64,000 nt of DNA from JACQAP01 sp035275265 (lineage in GTDB: Bacteria > Pseudomonadota > Gammaproteobacteria > Burkholderiales > JACQAP01). Positions 48,791 through 58,578 of this stretch are shown in pieces (within the stretch, counting starts at the first letter, position 1; the number at the start of each line of letters is the position of its first letter). The notes below the pieces were generated by a model. The model made no database searches. It was not told the DNA's origin and saw nothing but the letters and a program-made list of their open reading frames with translations. Location of the stretch: the NCBI GenBank assembly GCA_035275265.1, contig DATENC010000026.1, positions 186,001 to 250,000 of the forward strand, in the 5' to 3' direction. The position numbers and the translations under genes are program-made.

Positions 48791-49858
48791 ATGCTAACAA
48801 GAACCAACCTCGGTCTGACGATCGAACAGGACGAGCTAAAGGGTTTTTCGCGGACGATAGCGGAAATCGAATGGCTGCTGCTCGCGCTGGTCCTGGTATA
48901 CCTGCTCGCCGGCGCTCCACCGGACGAGGGCGGTATCGCGCTGAACATGGCGCTGTTTTTCTTTGCCGCGTTCATCCTCGGATTGCATTACGTGCAGTTC
49001 TACAAGGAGGAGTCGCGCCCCAAGCTGCTGTTCGAGACCTGGGTGATGATCATATTCATCACCTGGGTGGTACTTTACACAGGCAAGATCCACAGCCCGC
49101 TGCTCAATCTCTACCTATTGCCGATCATTGCAAGTGCGCTGATTTTCGGCAAACTGGTCACGGCCATAGAAGTCGCCGCGATCATCGGTTGCTTCATGTT
49201 CTTCGCGTACGATCCCGCGGCCAAGACACTGCTGTCGATGCGCTATTGGGGCGAGATCCTGGCGATGTCCACGCCGATAATCCTGGTGGCCTACATCACG
49301 ACCATGCTTTCGGCCGACATCCGGTTCGCGGTTGACAAGATCAAACAGGTATCCGACACCGACGAACTCACCGGCCTGTACAACATGCGCGCGTTTTCGG
49401 CGATGCTGCAGCGATCCTTCAAGCAGGCGGTGCGCTACGGGCACGCGCTCGCGGTGGTGATGATCGACTCGGACAACCTCAAGCAAGTCAACGACGCGCA
49501 TGGGCACGAAGCCGGCAACCGGTTGCTGCAACACCTGGTGCGCTGCGTTCGCGAACAATTGCGCGGTTCGGATGTCATGGCGCGCTTTGGCGGCGACGAA
49601 TTCATCCTTCTGCTGCCGGAAACCAACAACAAGGGCGCGCTCGAGATGGCCGAGCGCATCCGCAAGGCAATCGAGGCGTCGCGTTTCAGCGTACGCGTGG
49701 GCGATACCAATGTAACGGCAAGCCTCGGGGTGGCGAGCTACCCGGAGGACGGTGGCAATCTCGACGTGATTCTCGAAAAAGCGGACAAGGCCATGTATCG
49801 CGCCAAGCAGAAAGGCCGCAACCACGTGGTGTCCTATCTGGAAGATACGGTAGGCTGA
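48791..49858 (+). CDS. Membrane diguanylate cyclase (GGDEF)
   Basis: 355 residues. About five membrane helices between residues 35 and 185, then a GGDEF domain: DTDELTGLYNMRAF, DSDNLKQVNDAHGHEAGNRLL, MARFGGDEFILLLPET with intact GGDEF active site, and SLGVASYPEDGGNLDVILEKADKAMYRAKQKGRN. No RxxD inhibitory site five residues before GGDEF is evident. Makes c-di-GMP in response to an unknown membrane signal. ATG 48791 is favoured over one ten codons upstream. Confidence 0.9.
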   Translation: MLTRTNLGLTIEQDELKGFSRTIAEIEWLLLALVLVYLLAGAPPDEGGIALNMALFFFAAFILGLHYVQFYKEESRPKLLFETWVMIIFITWVVLYTGKIHSPLLNLYLLPIIASALIFGKLVTAIEVAAIIGCFMFFAYDPAAKTLLSMRYWGEILAMSTPIILVAYITTMLSADIRFAVDKIKQVSDTDELTGLYNMRAFSAMLQRSFKQAVRYGHALAVVMIDSDNLKQVNDAHGHEAGNRLLQHLVRCVREQLRGSDVMARFGGDEFILLLPETNNKGALEMAERIRKAIEASRFSVRVGDTNVTASLGVASYPEDGGNLDVILEKADKAMYRAKQKGRNHVVSYLEDTVG

Positions 49859-50664
49859 CGGCGTCCCGGCCGGAAGTACGCTGTATCGTCGTAGAACTCC
49901 TCCCGCTCGTTCCCGCTCCACCAGCCCGGCACACCGAGCACCGGCAGCGGAAACAACTCTCTGCCGTGGCAAAACCGTTCGCGATTCCGGATGTGAGTCG
50001 CCAGCAGGCGATCCAGTTCCGCCAGTTGGGCCGCCTTGGCCATCTCAAGGAGTGCGCCAGGCACCTGCAGTAACACGGCTTTTCCGGTCAGCCCGACGAA
50101 CGGTCGCAGTGCCTTGGAAAAGAACGCGTGTCCGAACACACAGAAACACATTCGCGCCTCGACTGCGTCGCGTCGCTGCCAAAACAGCTCCTTCCAGCGA
50201 AAGCCGCGCACCAGGTCGAGCAACTCCGCATCCGTGGAAACGACCGCAACGCCGTCTTCGTCGAACAGGGTCAGTGCATCGCGCAGCGGTGGGCGGTTGC
50301 CTCTTGCTGCCGCGGCCATGGACTCGTAGTGGCGGGCATTGATCACGGCCTTTGTGGCCGGAAACGTCATCCACACCAACGCATTGAACAAGTCGTGCCA
50401 GTCGAATGCACGCACCTGAACCTCACCCTTGAGATAGGTTCGCGGCTCGAACGCGGCTTCGAATGATTTCGACTTAGGGGCCTGCGGAACAAAGCGCACG
50501 CGCAGGCCCTGCGCGTTGACGATACGCCGGCCCTGGCCTTCGGCCAGTGCGTTGAGCAGGTCGAGATCCGGCCAGCCGATCGCTGGCAAGCCGGCGGCCA
50601 CCGGGCGCAGCGGTACAAACATCTCGCCGCGAGTCAGCCAGTCGGTGTTCCAGATGTCGGGCAT
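49834..50664 (-). CDS. DUF3025 family protein
   Basis: 276-residue cytoplasmic protein of the DUF3025 family common in betaproteobacteria. Conserved stretches: YLKGEVQVRAFDWHDLFNALVWMTFPATKAVINARHY, LTLFDEDGVAVVS and FGHAFFSKALRPFVGLTGKAVLL. No catalytic assignment. Its last codons overlap the end of the convergent GGDEF gene by 25 bp. Divergent from the FAD oxidase gene 62 bp away. Confidence 0.82.
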   Translation of the reverse strand: MPDIWNTDWLTRGEMFVPLRPVAAGLPAIGWPDLDLLNALAEGQGRRIVNAQGLRVRFVPQAPKSKSFEAAFEPRTYLKGEVQVRAFDWHDLFNALVWMTFPATKAVINARHYESMAAAARGNRPPLRDALTLFDEDGVAVVSTDAELLDLVRGFRWKELFWQRRDAVEARMCFCVFGHAFFSKALRPFVGLTGKAVLLQVPGALLEMAKAAQLAELDRLLATHIRNRERFCHGRELFPLPVLGVPGWWSGNEREEFYDDTAYFRPGRRQPTVSSR

Positions 50665-50726
50665 GCGGCTGAAATCAAGTGATCGGTTAACATTGGCGTT
50701 CCAGTATATCTACGCCCGTTGCAAAC

Positions 50727-51833
50727 ATGCCTGAACGCGTTGATTGCGCAGTGATCGGCGCCGGGATCATCGGGCTTGCTATTGCACGAGAACTCGCGCT
50801 CCACGGGCGCGAAGCAATCGTCATCGAAGCGGCCGATGCAATCGGCACTCATACCAGCTCACGCAACTCCGAGGTGATCCATGCCGGGTTGTACTACGGC
50901 AAAGGCTCTTTCAAGGCGCGTTTCTGCATCGCCGGCAAGCAACTGCTCTATGACTATTGTAGAGAGCGCGGTGTACCACACAAGAACATCGGCAAGATCG
51001 TGGTTGCGGCAGGCGACGACGAGATTGCCACACTCAAAGGTTACGTAGCGAAAGCCGAAGCCAATGGCGTGACTGACCTGCGCTGGCTGTCGCGCACACA
51101 GTTGCGGGAAATGGAGCCGGAGGTCGAATGCGCTGCAGGGTTTCTCTCGCCGTCCACCGGAATCGTGGACAGCCATGCGCTGATGCTGGCCTACCAGGGC
51201 GATGCCCAGAATCACGGCGCGGCCGTGGTGTTCAAGAGTCCCGTCCGGTCCGGTGAAATCGGCGCCGACGGTATCGTGCTCAATGTCGGCGGCGACGAAC
51301 CGATGACGATTGCCTGCAACGCGGTGGTGAACTCGGCTGGCCTGTTTGCCCAGGACGTCGCGCGCTCGGTCAGCGGCATTCCCGCGCAAAGCATTCCACC
51401 GCAATATTTTGCGAAGGCCCACTACTACACCTTGTCAGGCAAGCCCCCGTTCAGACGCTTGGTCTATCCGGTCGCGACCAGCGCCCACTTGGGTGTGCAC
51501 GTCACCGTGGATCTCGCCGGGCAGGTGCGCTTCGGCCCGGATGTCAGTTGGGTCGATAAAGTGGACTATAGCTTCGACCATTCGCGTGAACCGTTGTTCT
51601 ACCGGGCCATCCGCAAGTACTACCCGGGGTTGAAGGATGGCCAGTTGCAACCGGGCTATACCGGCATCCGTCCTAAGGTTTCGGGTGAGGGCGCGCCCGC
51701 TGCCGACTTCGTGATCCAAGGGCCCAAAGACCACGGCGTACCCGGATTGGTCAACCTGTATGGCATCGAATCGCCGGGACTCACGGCCTCGATGGCGATT
51801 GCGCAACACGTCCGCGCGCTGCTGCAGGAATAA
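50727..51833 (+). CDS. FAD-dependent 2-hydroxy-acid oxidase, LhgO-like
   Basis: 368-residue DAO-family flavoprotein. ADP-binding motif VIGAGIIGLAIARELALHG (residues 9-27) with acidic end VIEAADAIG, then SSRNSEVIHAGLYYGKGSFKARFCIAGKQLLYDYC, which matches L-2-hydroxyglutarate oxidase/dehydrogenase (LhgO, L2HGDH). Ends with GIESPGLTASMAIAQHV. It would oxidise a 2-hydroxy acid to a 2-oxo acid. Here it is the first of three closely spaced genes with a CoA ligase and a DpgC homologue, so the true substrate may be an aryl hydroxy acid rather than hydroxyglutarate; that is inference. Confidence 0.82.
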   Translation: MPERVDCAVIGAGIIGLAIARELALHGREAIVIEAADAIGTHTSSRNSEVIHAGLYYGKGSFKARFCIAGKQLLYDYCRERGVPHKNIGKIVVAAGDDEIATLKGYVAKAEANGVTDLRWLSRTQLREMEPEVECAAGFLSPSTGIVDSHALMLAYQGDAQNHGAAVVFKSPVRSGEIGADGIVLNVGGDEPMTIACNAVVNSAGLFAQDVARSVSGIPAQSIPPQYFAKAHYYTLSGKPPFRRLVYPVATSAHLGVHVTVDLAGQVRFGPDVSWVDKVDYSFDHSREPLFYRAIRKYYPGLKDGQLQPGYTGIRPKVSGEGAPAADFVIQGPKDHGVPGLVNLYGIESPGLTASMAIAQHVRALLQE

Positions 51834-51868
51834 ACTACGCGGGAAACGCGCCTCGGAGGGCGAAGAAC

Positions 51869-53170
51869 ATGAGCGCAAAAAATCAGATCGAGCCCATCGA
51901 GAAAGCGGGAGTCGATGAACTTCGCGCGCTGCAACTGAAGCGGCTGCGCTGGAGCCTGCAACACGCGTATGACAAGGTGCCGCACTACCGAAAGGCCTTC
52001 GACGCCGCCGGCATTCATCCCCGCGACCTAAGGGATCTGGCAGATCTGGGCGGGTATCCGTTCACCGCCAAGGACGACCTGCGCGCCAACTACCCATTCG
52101 GGATGTTCGCCGTTGCCATGGACGACGTGGTGCGCATTCACGCCTCCAGTGGCACTACGGGCAAACCTACCGTGGTCGGTTACACCAGCGAGGACATCGA
52201 TACGTGGTCGACCGTGATGGCGCGCTCACTGCGGGCTGCAGGTGGCAAATCCAGCGACATCGTCCACATCGCCTACGGCTACGGGCTGTTCACGGGCGGG
52301 TTGGGAGCGCACTACGGTGCCGAAGCGCTGGGCGCAACCGTGATTCCGGTGAGCGGCGGCATGACCGAGCGCCAGGTACAGTTGATGCGCGACTTCAAGC
52401 CCGACATTCTGATGTGCACGCCCTCGTATGCGCTGGTAATCGCCGATGAGTTCGTGCGACAGGGTCTGGATCCGTCGCAGTGCAGCGCACGCGTGGGTAT
52501 CTTCGGGGCCGAACCGTGGACCGAGAGCATGCGCACCGAAATCGAGACGCGTTTCGGACTGGCCGCCCTCGACCACTACGGTCTATCCGAGGTGATCGGG
52601 CCGGGAGTCGCTGCAGAATATCTCGAGAGCAGGGATGGTCTTACCGTTTGGGAGGACCACTTCTACCCAGAGATCATCGATCCGCAGACCGGCACGGTGC
52701 AGCCCGATGGGCAGTCCGGTGAACTTGTCCTCACGTCGCTTACCAAAATCGGCATGCCCGTGATCCGTTTCCGCACCCGCGACCTGAGCCGGCTGCTGCC
52801 CGGGACCGCGCGCAGCATGCGCCGCATGGCACGCGTCACCGGGCGCAGCGACGACATGCTGATCATCCGTGGCGTGAACGTTTTTCCCTCGCAAATCGAA
52901 GAGCTTCTCCTGACAAAAACCGAGCTCGCACCCCACTATGTGCTGGAAGTGCGCCGCGAGGGGCATCTCGATGATCTCGACGTTCTGGTCGAACGCCGCG
53001 CCGCGGCGTCTTTGTCGGTTGCGACAATCACCGCCATCGAGCAGGATATGGAGCGGCAGATCAAGGGCTTCATCGGCGTGACCACTCGGGTTCGTGTGGT
53101 CGATCCGGGCTCGGTGCAGCGCTCGCAGGGAAAGGCCGTGCGCGTCATCGACAAGCGCCCGAAGGGTTGA
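51869..53170 (+). CDS. paaK: Phenylacetate-CoA ligase-like enzyme
   Basis: 433-residue adenylate-forming ligase of PaaK size and pattern: LRWSLQHAYDKVPHYRKAFD, HASSGTTGKPTVVGYT (P-loop, about residues 92-107), GADHYG-type LDHYGLSEVIGPGVA, EDHFYPEIIDP and GRSDDMLIIRGVNVFPSQIEELL. It makes an aryl-acetyl- or aryl-CoA with ATP. Normal PaaK genes sit with paaABCDE; here none of those is present and the next gene (34 bp away) encodes a DpgC homologue, so the acid used may be a hydroxylated arylacetate. The symbol is by family. Confidence 0.88.
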   Translation: MSAKNQIEPIEKAGVDELRALQLKRLRWSLQHAYDKVPHYRKAFDAAGIHPRDLRDLADLGGYPFTAKDDLRANYPFGMFAVAMDDVVRIHASSGTTGKPTVVGYTSEDIDTWSTVMARSLRAAGGKSSDIVHIAYGYGLFTGGLGAHYGAEALGATVIPVSGGMTERQVQLMRDFKPDILMCTPSYALVIADEFVRQGLDPSQCSARVGIFGAEPWTESMRTEIETRFGLAALDHYGLSEVIGPGVAAEYLESRDGLTVWEDHFYPEIIDPQTGTVQPDGQSGELVLTSLTKIGMPVIRFRTRDLSRLLPGTARSMRRMARVTGRSDDMLIIRGVNVFPSQIEELLLTKTELAPHYVLEVRREGHLDDLDVLVERRAAASLSVATITAIEQDMERQIKGFIGVTTRVRVVDPGSVQRSQGKAVRVIDKRPKG

Positions 53171-53204
53171 GACTCCACAAGTATTGAAAGCGGAAGGAGC
53201 AACA

Positions 53205-54620
53205 TTGGCGGCGCCAGTTACTCGAGCAACCGTTCAGGAATCGGAAAGCCTGCAGCGCGCCGGGATCGACAGCGATGCAGTTGCAACGTGGCGCGCCGCG
53301 GCCCCGCGCGCCACCGGCGATTTCGCCGGCGACTGCGCGCGCTACTCGCGATTCTGGGAGGCGAGTGACGCCTTGCTTTCCCGCCTGCCTGCAAAACCGG
53401 CGCGGGACACGAAGCAGGCAGAGGCAGCAGAATGGATCAAAGAAGTGGCGCGCGAAGCGCGCACCGGATTTCTGCGCGCACATATAGAGACGGTCTACGA
53501 CCGGCTCACAAGCAACCGGTCGAGCTTTATCCGTGTCGAGCAGCTCATCTACGACGCTGCCGCGCTGGTACCGGGACTGACACCCACGCGTGCGCAGGTG
53601 GAGGCCGAATCCGCGTGCCATCAGCGCGACAAGGAGGGGCTGGAGATCGACCACGGCATTTTCGTCTCTGCCACGCTCGCAAATCCGTGCACGGGACGCC
53701 ACCTCTGCCATGCGATGCTGCTGCCCCACGCCGGTACGGCCGAACGACTGTCGGAACTGGAACACAAAGGGCGCGTGGACCTGGGGGCGGCCGAAGTCTT
53801 TCGCAAGGGCCGGGCGTCCCACGTAATCGAGAAGAATCCCCGTCATCTGAACGCCGAAGACGCGACCACGATCGACGCCGCTGAGATTGCCGTCGATCTC
53901 GCGATACTCGATCCGCAAACGCAGATCGGCGTGCTGCGCGGTGATTATGTGCAGGGCGGTAAATACCAGGGAAAACGTGTGCTCGGCAGCGGCATCAACC
54001 TGACGCATCTCTACTACGGCAAGGTACCGTTCATCTGGTATCTGCAGCGGGATCTGGGGATCGTGAACAAGCTTTACCGGGGATTGGCCCGCCCCGAGGC
54101 GATGCCGGACGATGTCAACGGACAGACCATCGAGATGCCCTGGATCGCGGTGGTCGAGGGATTCGCCATCGGCGGCCATTGCCAGTACCTGCTAACCATG
54201 GACTACGTGCTTGCAGCGAAGGACGCGTTCATGAGCCTGCCGGCGCGCAAGGAGGGCATTATCCCTGGCGCGGCCAATTTGCGGCTCCCGCGTTTCACCG
54301 GCGACCGCATCGCGCGCCAGGCGATCATGAACCAGCGCCGCTTCGACTGCGACAGTCCCGATGGCCGGCTGATCTGCGACGAAGTGGTTGCGCCCGCGAA
54401 CATGGACGCCGCGATCGAGCGCGCGGTTGAAAATCTCACCGGTTCCGGCGTAGTCAGCTCCGCGTCGAACCGGCGCGCCTTCCGCGTCGCACAGGAGCCG
54501 CTTGACCTCTTCCGGAATTATTTTGCCGTGTACGCACTCGAGCAGGCGTACTGCCACTTCAGCCCCGCGCTGATTTCCAACCTCGAGCAGCACTGGAACG
54601 CCAAGAATCGCAAGCTCTGA
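53205..54620 (+). CDS. DpgC-like cofactor-independent arylacetyl-CoA dioxygenase homologue
   Basis: 471-residue crotonase-superfamily protein resembling DpgC, the (3,5-dihydroxyphenyl)acetyl-CoA 1,2-dioxygenase of glycopeptide-producing actinomycetes. Family segments: CHQRDKEGLEIDHGIF (about 138), VLRGDYVQGGKYQGKRVLGS, INLTHLYYGKVPF (262), VVEGFAIGGHCQYLL (317) and SLPARKEGIIPGAANLRLPR (344). DpgC uses O2 without metal or cofactor to turn the CoA ester into an arylglyoxylate. Start is TTG 53205, because GGAAGGAG lies seven bases before it; no ATG fits. Third gene of the oxidase-ligase-DpgC set. Whether it is an oxygenase or a hydratase/lyase needs testing. Confidence 0.8.
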   Translation: MAAPVTRATVQESESLQRAGIDSDAVATWRAAAPRATGDFAGDCARYSRFWEASDALLSRLPAKPARDTKQAEAAEWIKEVAREARTGFLRAHIETVYDRLTSNRSSFIRVEQLIYDAAALVPGLTPTRAQVEAESACHQRDKEGLEIDHGIFVSATLANPCTGRHLCHAMLLPHAGTAERLSELEHKGRVDLGAAEVFRKGRASHVIEKNPRHLNAEDATTIDAAEIAVDLAILDPQTQIGVLRGDYVQGGKYQGKRVLGSGINLTHLYYGKVPFIWYLQRDLGIVNKLYRGLARPEAMPDDVNGQTIEMPWIAVVEGFAIGGHCQYLLTMDYVLAAKDAFMSLPARKEGIIPGAANLRLPRFTGDRIARQAIMNQRRFDCDSPDGRLICDEVVAPANMDAAIERAVENLTGSGVVSSASNRRAFRVAQEPLDLFRNYFAVYALEQAYCHFSPALISNLEQHWNAKNRKL

Positions 54621-54804
54621 GTCTCAATCCGACGCAGATACCCTACGTGCGCAGCACGTCGGAGTACCCTTTTAGGCATCGAGAAAAGCTGGAGAACGCA
54701 GAGAACTACCAGACGCGTTTGCCGACTGCTCCTCTGTGAACTCTGAGTACCCTCAAGGGGGTATGGAAATGAATCCTCTGTGCCTCTGTGTTGGGTGTTG
54801 ACTA

Positions 54805-57108
54805 CTAAGCCGCCTTGGCTTGATTGATCGCCCGCCACACTTTCTCTGACGTGGCCGGCATTTCGATGTGCTTCACGCCCAAATGCCGCAGCGCGTCGAC
54901 CAATGCATTCATGACTGTAGGCGTGCCGCCGACCGTGCCGAGTTCGCCGACACCTTTTGCGCCGAGCGGATTGATTTTGCAGGGCGTGGTCTCGTCGGTG
55001 TGGGTATCGAAGCTCGGCAAGTCATCGGCCCGTGGCAGGCAGTAGTCAAGCAGCGAACCGGTGATGAGCTGACCGGACTCGGGATCGTAATGCGCATTCT
55101 CCAAAAGCGCCTGTCCGACCGCCTGGGCGATGCCGCCGTGCACCTGGCCGGCAACGATAAGCGGATTGATCACGCGCCCCACGTCATCGGCGGTCGTATA
55201 GCGCACGATCTCGGTCACGCCCGTTTCCGGATCGACTTCGACTTCGCAGACGTGGCAACTGTTCGGCCATGACGGGCCGCCCACTTTTTGCAGCGTCTTG
55301 ATGGCGATGCGCTTCTCGGGTTGCTTCGCGGCCAGTTCGAACAATCCGATCGCGACATCTGTGCCGGCCACCTTGAAGCGGCCGTCGTCATAGGTAATAT
55401 CCGATGCCGCCGCCTCAAGCGCATCCGCGGCGAGTTCCTTGCCTTTCTCGACGGCGTCCTTCGACGCGGTGAACATCGCCGAGCCGCCGATGTAAAGGGA
55501 GCGGCTTCCCATGCTGCCTATACCCTGCGCGATGTCGCTGTCGCCCTGAACGATGACGATCCGGTCCGGATCGACATCGAGCGTCTCGGAAATGATCTGC
55601 ACATAGCTGGTCTCGATGCCCTGACCCATCGCCTGCATCGCGGTATAGACCATGATCCGCCCGTCGGCCTGGACATGCAGATCAACCGTCTCCTCGTGCA
55701 CTACTCCGGTCCACTCGAGAAAAGTCGAAAGCGCTCGACCGCGCAGCTTGCCGCGCTTGCGCGACTCTTCGCGCCGTTTTTCGTAGCCCTTCCAGTCGGC
55801 ATGCCCAAGAATGCGGTCGAGCATGTGCGGAAAGTTGCCGCTGTCGAACGTTTCGCCCATTTGCGTGGTGTACGGCATGGCGCCCGGCTGAATGAAGTTG
55901 CGCCGGCGCAGTTCCGCGGGGTCGATTTTCATTTCTGCGGCCGCCTGGTCCATCAGCCGCTCGACTAGATAGATTGCCTCGGGGCGTCCGGCGCCGCGAT
56001 ACGCACCGACTATGTTGGTATTCGTCAGCACCGCCGTTCCGCGCAGATCGAGTGCCGGGACGTGATACACGCCGGTGATCACTTTTGGTCCGACGGCCAC
56101 CACTATGACCGCGCCCGGCCCGCTGGCATGCGCCCCGATGTTGCCGACGATCTCGACGCGAAAGCCGAGGATCTTTCCGTCGGCGTCGAACGCCAGTTCC
56201 GCGTTGTTGATCTGGTCGCGCCCGTGATTGCCGGCGAGAAACTCGTCGCTGCGGCTGGCGCGCCAGTGCACCGGCCGGCCCACTTTACGAGCTGCCCATG
56301 TGCACACCACGTCTTCGGGATAGAGCTGGGTCTTCATGCCGAACCCGCCGCCGACGTCGCCGACACGCACGCGCACCTTGTCCATCGGCACCTTGAGACA
56401 GGACACCGCCAGCGTCTGCTGCAGCCCGGCTGGGTTCTGACAACTGGTCCGTAGAGTGAATCGGCCTGTCTTGGGGTCGAATTCCCCGATGCTGCCGCGC
56501 GGCTCCATGCTCACCGGCACCAGCCGCTGGTTGTAGAGCGAGAGTTTGGTGACGTGTTTGGCCTTCTTGAAGGCGGCGTCGCATGCGTCTTTCTTCCCGA
56601 ACTGGGTTTGCGCGGCGATGTTGCCCGGGGCGTCCGGCCATAGTTGCGGCGCGCCCGGCGCGGTGGCTGCCTCGATCGTCACAACGGCCGGTAATTCCTC
56701 GTACTCGACCAGCACCTTTTCGGCCGCGTCCTCCGCCTGCGAGCGCTGCTGAGCAATGACCGCGGCCACTGGCTCGCCAATGAATCGTGCCGCGTCCACG
56801 GCAAGCGCGTAGTGCGGCGGGCCGCACATCGGTTTACCGTCGGCGCGTTTCAGGCCCTGCCCGTCCGGCAGCGGCCCGATGCCATCGGCCTTGAGGTCGG
56901 CGCCCGTCACCACGGCCACCACGCCGGGCGTGGCCCGCGCAGTCTTCATGTCGATGGAGACGATGCGCGCGTGCGCGTGCGGTGAACGCACGAACGCAAC
57001 AAATACCTCACCGGGAAGCGACAGGTCATCAATGTACTGCCCTGCGCCGTAGAGCAGGCGCTGGTCCTCGCGCCTCACCATTGCCTGGCCAATACCGTAC
57101 TTTGCCAT
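54805..57108 (-). CDS. Molybdenum hydroxylase large subunit (CoxL form II type)
   Basis: 767-residue molybdopterin-cytosine-dinucleotide subunit of the xanthine-dehydrogenase family. N-terminal VRREDQRLLYGAGQYIDDL, VGDVGGGFGMKTQLYPED, NTNIVGAYRGAGRPEAIYLVERLMD and C-terminal NPLGAKGVGELGTVGGTPTVMNA (with the active-site Glu). The active-site loop reads AYRGAGR, the form II pattern, not the AYXCSFR of true CO dehydrogenase. It therefore probably hydroxylates an aromatic or aldehyde substrate. Divergent from the genes for the small and medium subunits. Confidence 0.9.
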   Translation of the reverse strand: MAKYGIGQAMVRREDQRLLYGAGQYIDDLSLPGEVFVAFVRSPHAHARIVSIDMKTARATPGVVAVVTGADLKADGIGPLPDGQGLKRADGKPMCGPPHYALAVDAARFIGEPVAAVIAQQRSQAEDAAEKVLVEYEELPAVVTIEAATAPGAPQLWPDAPGNIAAQTQFGKKDACDAAFKKAKHVTKLSLYNQRLVPVSMEPRGSIGEFDPKTGRFTLRTSCQNPAGLQQTLAVSCLKVPMDKVRVRVGDVGGGFGMKTQLYPEDVVCTWAARKVGRPVHWRASRSDEFLAGNHGRDQINNAELAFDADGKILGFRVEIVGNIGAHASGPGAVIVVAVGPKVITGVYHVPALDLRGTAVLTNTNIVGAYRGAGRPEAIYLVERLMDQAAAEMKIDPAELRRRNFIQPGAMPYTTQMGETFDSGNFPHMLDRILGHADWKGYEKRREESRKRGKLRGRALSTFLEWTGVVHEETVDLHVQADGRIMVYTAMQAMGQGIETSYVQIISETLDVDPDRIVIVQGDSDIAQGIGSMGSRSLYIGGSAMFTASKDAVEKGKELAADALEAAASDITYDDGRFKVAGTDVAIGLFELAAKQPEKRIAIKTLQKVGGPSWPNSCHVCEVEVDPETGVTEIVRYTTADDVGRVINPLIVAGQVHGGIAQAVGQALLENAHYDPESGQLITGSLLDYCLPRADDLPSFDTHTDETTPCKINPLGAKGVGELGTVGGTPTVMNALVDALRHLGVKHIEMPATSEKVWRAINQAKAA

Positions 57109-57283
57109 TCGTCTGATCCTTTATCTTTGTATTGCGCGCCCGAAGAACGACTTCGCTTGCCGGATTCTAAGCCACCCGAGCCAGCCTCGTATGGACGACC
57201 CCGAAGCTAATCCAGTTGATCCTGCGCCGCCCGTTGACTAGCATGGGAGGCCTTCGAGAGCCAACCACCATAGAGGAAGCCTC
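57109..57283. promoter_or_regulatory. Divergent control region between molybdenum hydroxylase subunit genes
   Basis: 175 bp between the large-subunit gene (minus) and the small-subunit gene (plus). Both promoters must lie here. A weak ribosome site (AGAGGAAGCCTC) precedes the plus-strand ATG; I saw no convincing operator. Confidence 0.3.
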
Positions 57284-57757
<474 letters not shown>

Positions 57758-57783
57758 AGGTCAACCCAGGTAGAGGATCGAGC

Positions 57784-58578
57784 ATGTACGAATTCAATTA
57801 CCACAAGGCTTCGAGCGTAGCGGATGCGGCGGCCAAGCTCGCAGCGGCAAGCGACGCCAAGCTCCTGGCCGGCGGGCAGACTCTGATCGCTGCATTGAAA
57901 CTGCGCCTGTCGTCACCTTCAGACATCGTCGATCTGCGAGGGGTGGCCGAACTGCGCGGCATTAGAAAGGACGGAGGCAGTATCAGCATCGGCGCCATGA
58001 CGACACACGCCGAGGTCGCTGCCTCGAAGGACGTGCTGCAAGCCGTTCCGGCGCTCGCCAACCTCGCCGCGAGTATCGGCGATCCCATGGTGCGCAACAT
58101 GGGCACGCTGGGTGGATCAATCGCGAACAACGACCCAGCGGCGGATTACCCCGCCGGAGTTCTCGGTCTGGATGCAACGCTCCATACCAACAAGCGCAAA
58201 ATCGCCGCGGACGATTTTTTCACGGGCATGTACGAGACTGCACTGCAGCCGAGTGAAATCATTACTTCGATCTCATTTGCGTTGCCGAAACGCGCGGGAT
58301 ACGCGAAATTCAAGAATCCGGCCTCGCGCTACGCGATCGTCGGCGTGTTCGTAGCCGAAACCGCAAAAGGCGTACGCGTAGCGGTCACGGGCGCGGGGCC
58401 GTGCGTATTTCGTGTTGCCGAGATGGAAAAAGCGCTCGGTTCGAAATTCTCGGCGGATGCGGTGGCCAATATCAAGGTAGCCGCCGCCGGACTCAATTCC
58501 GACATGCATGCCAGTGCGGAATACCGCGCCCATCTCGTCACCGTGATGGCCAGGCGGGCGGTGGAAGCGGCGACATAA
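57784..58578 (+). CDS. FAD subunit of molybdenum hydroxylase (CoxM type)
   Basis: 264-residue FAD-binding subunit: MYEFNYHKASSVADAAAKLA, KLLAGGQTLIAALKLRL (first flavin loop), IGDPMVRNMGTLGGSIANNDPAADYPA (second flavin loop) and AVTGAGPCVFR. ATG at 57784, after AGGTAGAGGATCGAGC. Transfers electrons onward from the Fe-S subunit. Downstream is the enolase-superfamily gene, 75 bp away. Confidence 0.93.
   Translation: MYEFNYHKASSVADAAAKLAAASDAKLLAGGQTLIAALKLRLSSPSDIVDLRGVAELRGIRKDGGSISIGAMTTHAEVAASKDVLQAVPALANLAASIGDPMVRNMGTLGGSIANNDPAADYPAGVLGLDATLHTNKRKIAADDFFTGMYETALQPSEIITSISFALPKRAGYAKFKNPASRYAIVGVFVAETAKGVRVAVTGAGPCVFRVAEMEKALGSKFSADAVANIKVAAAGLNSDMHASAEYRAHLVTVMARRAVEAAT

Noticed and set aside
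54805..57108. Calling the molybdenum enzyme a carbon monoxide dehydrogenase
   Set aside because: The active-site loop is AYRGAGR (form II), not AYXCSFR, so CO oxidation cannot be claimed.
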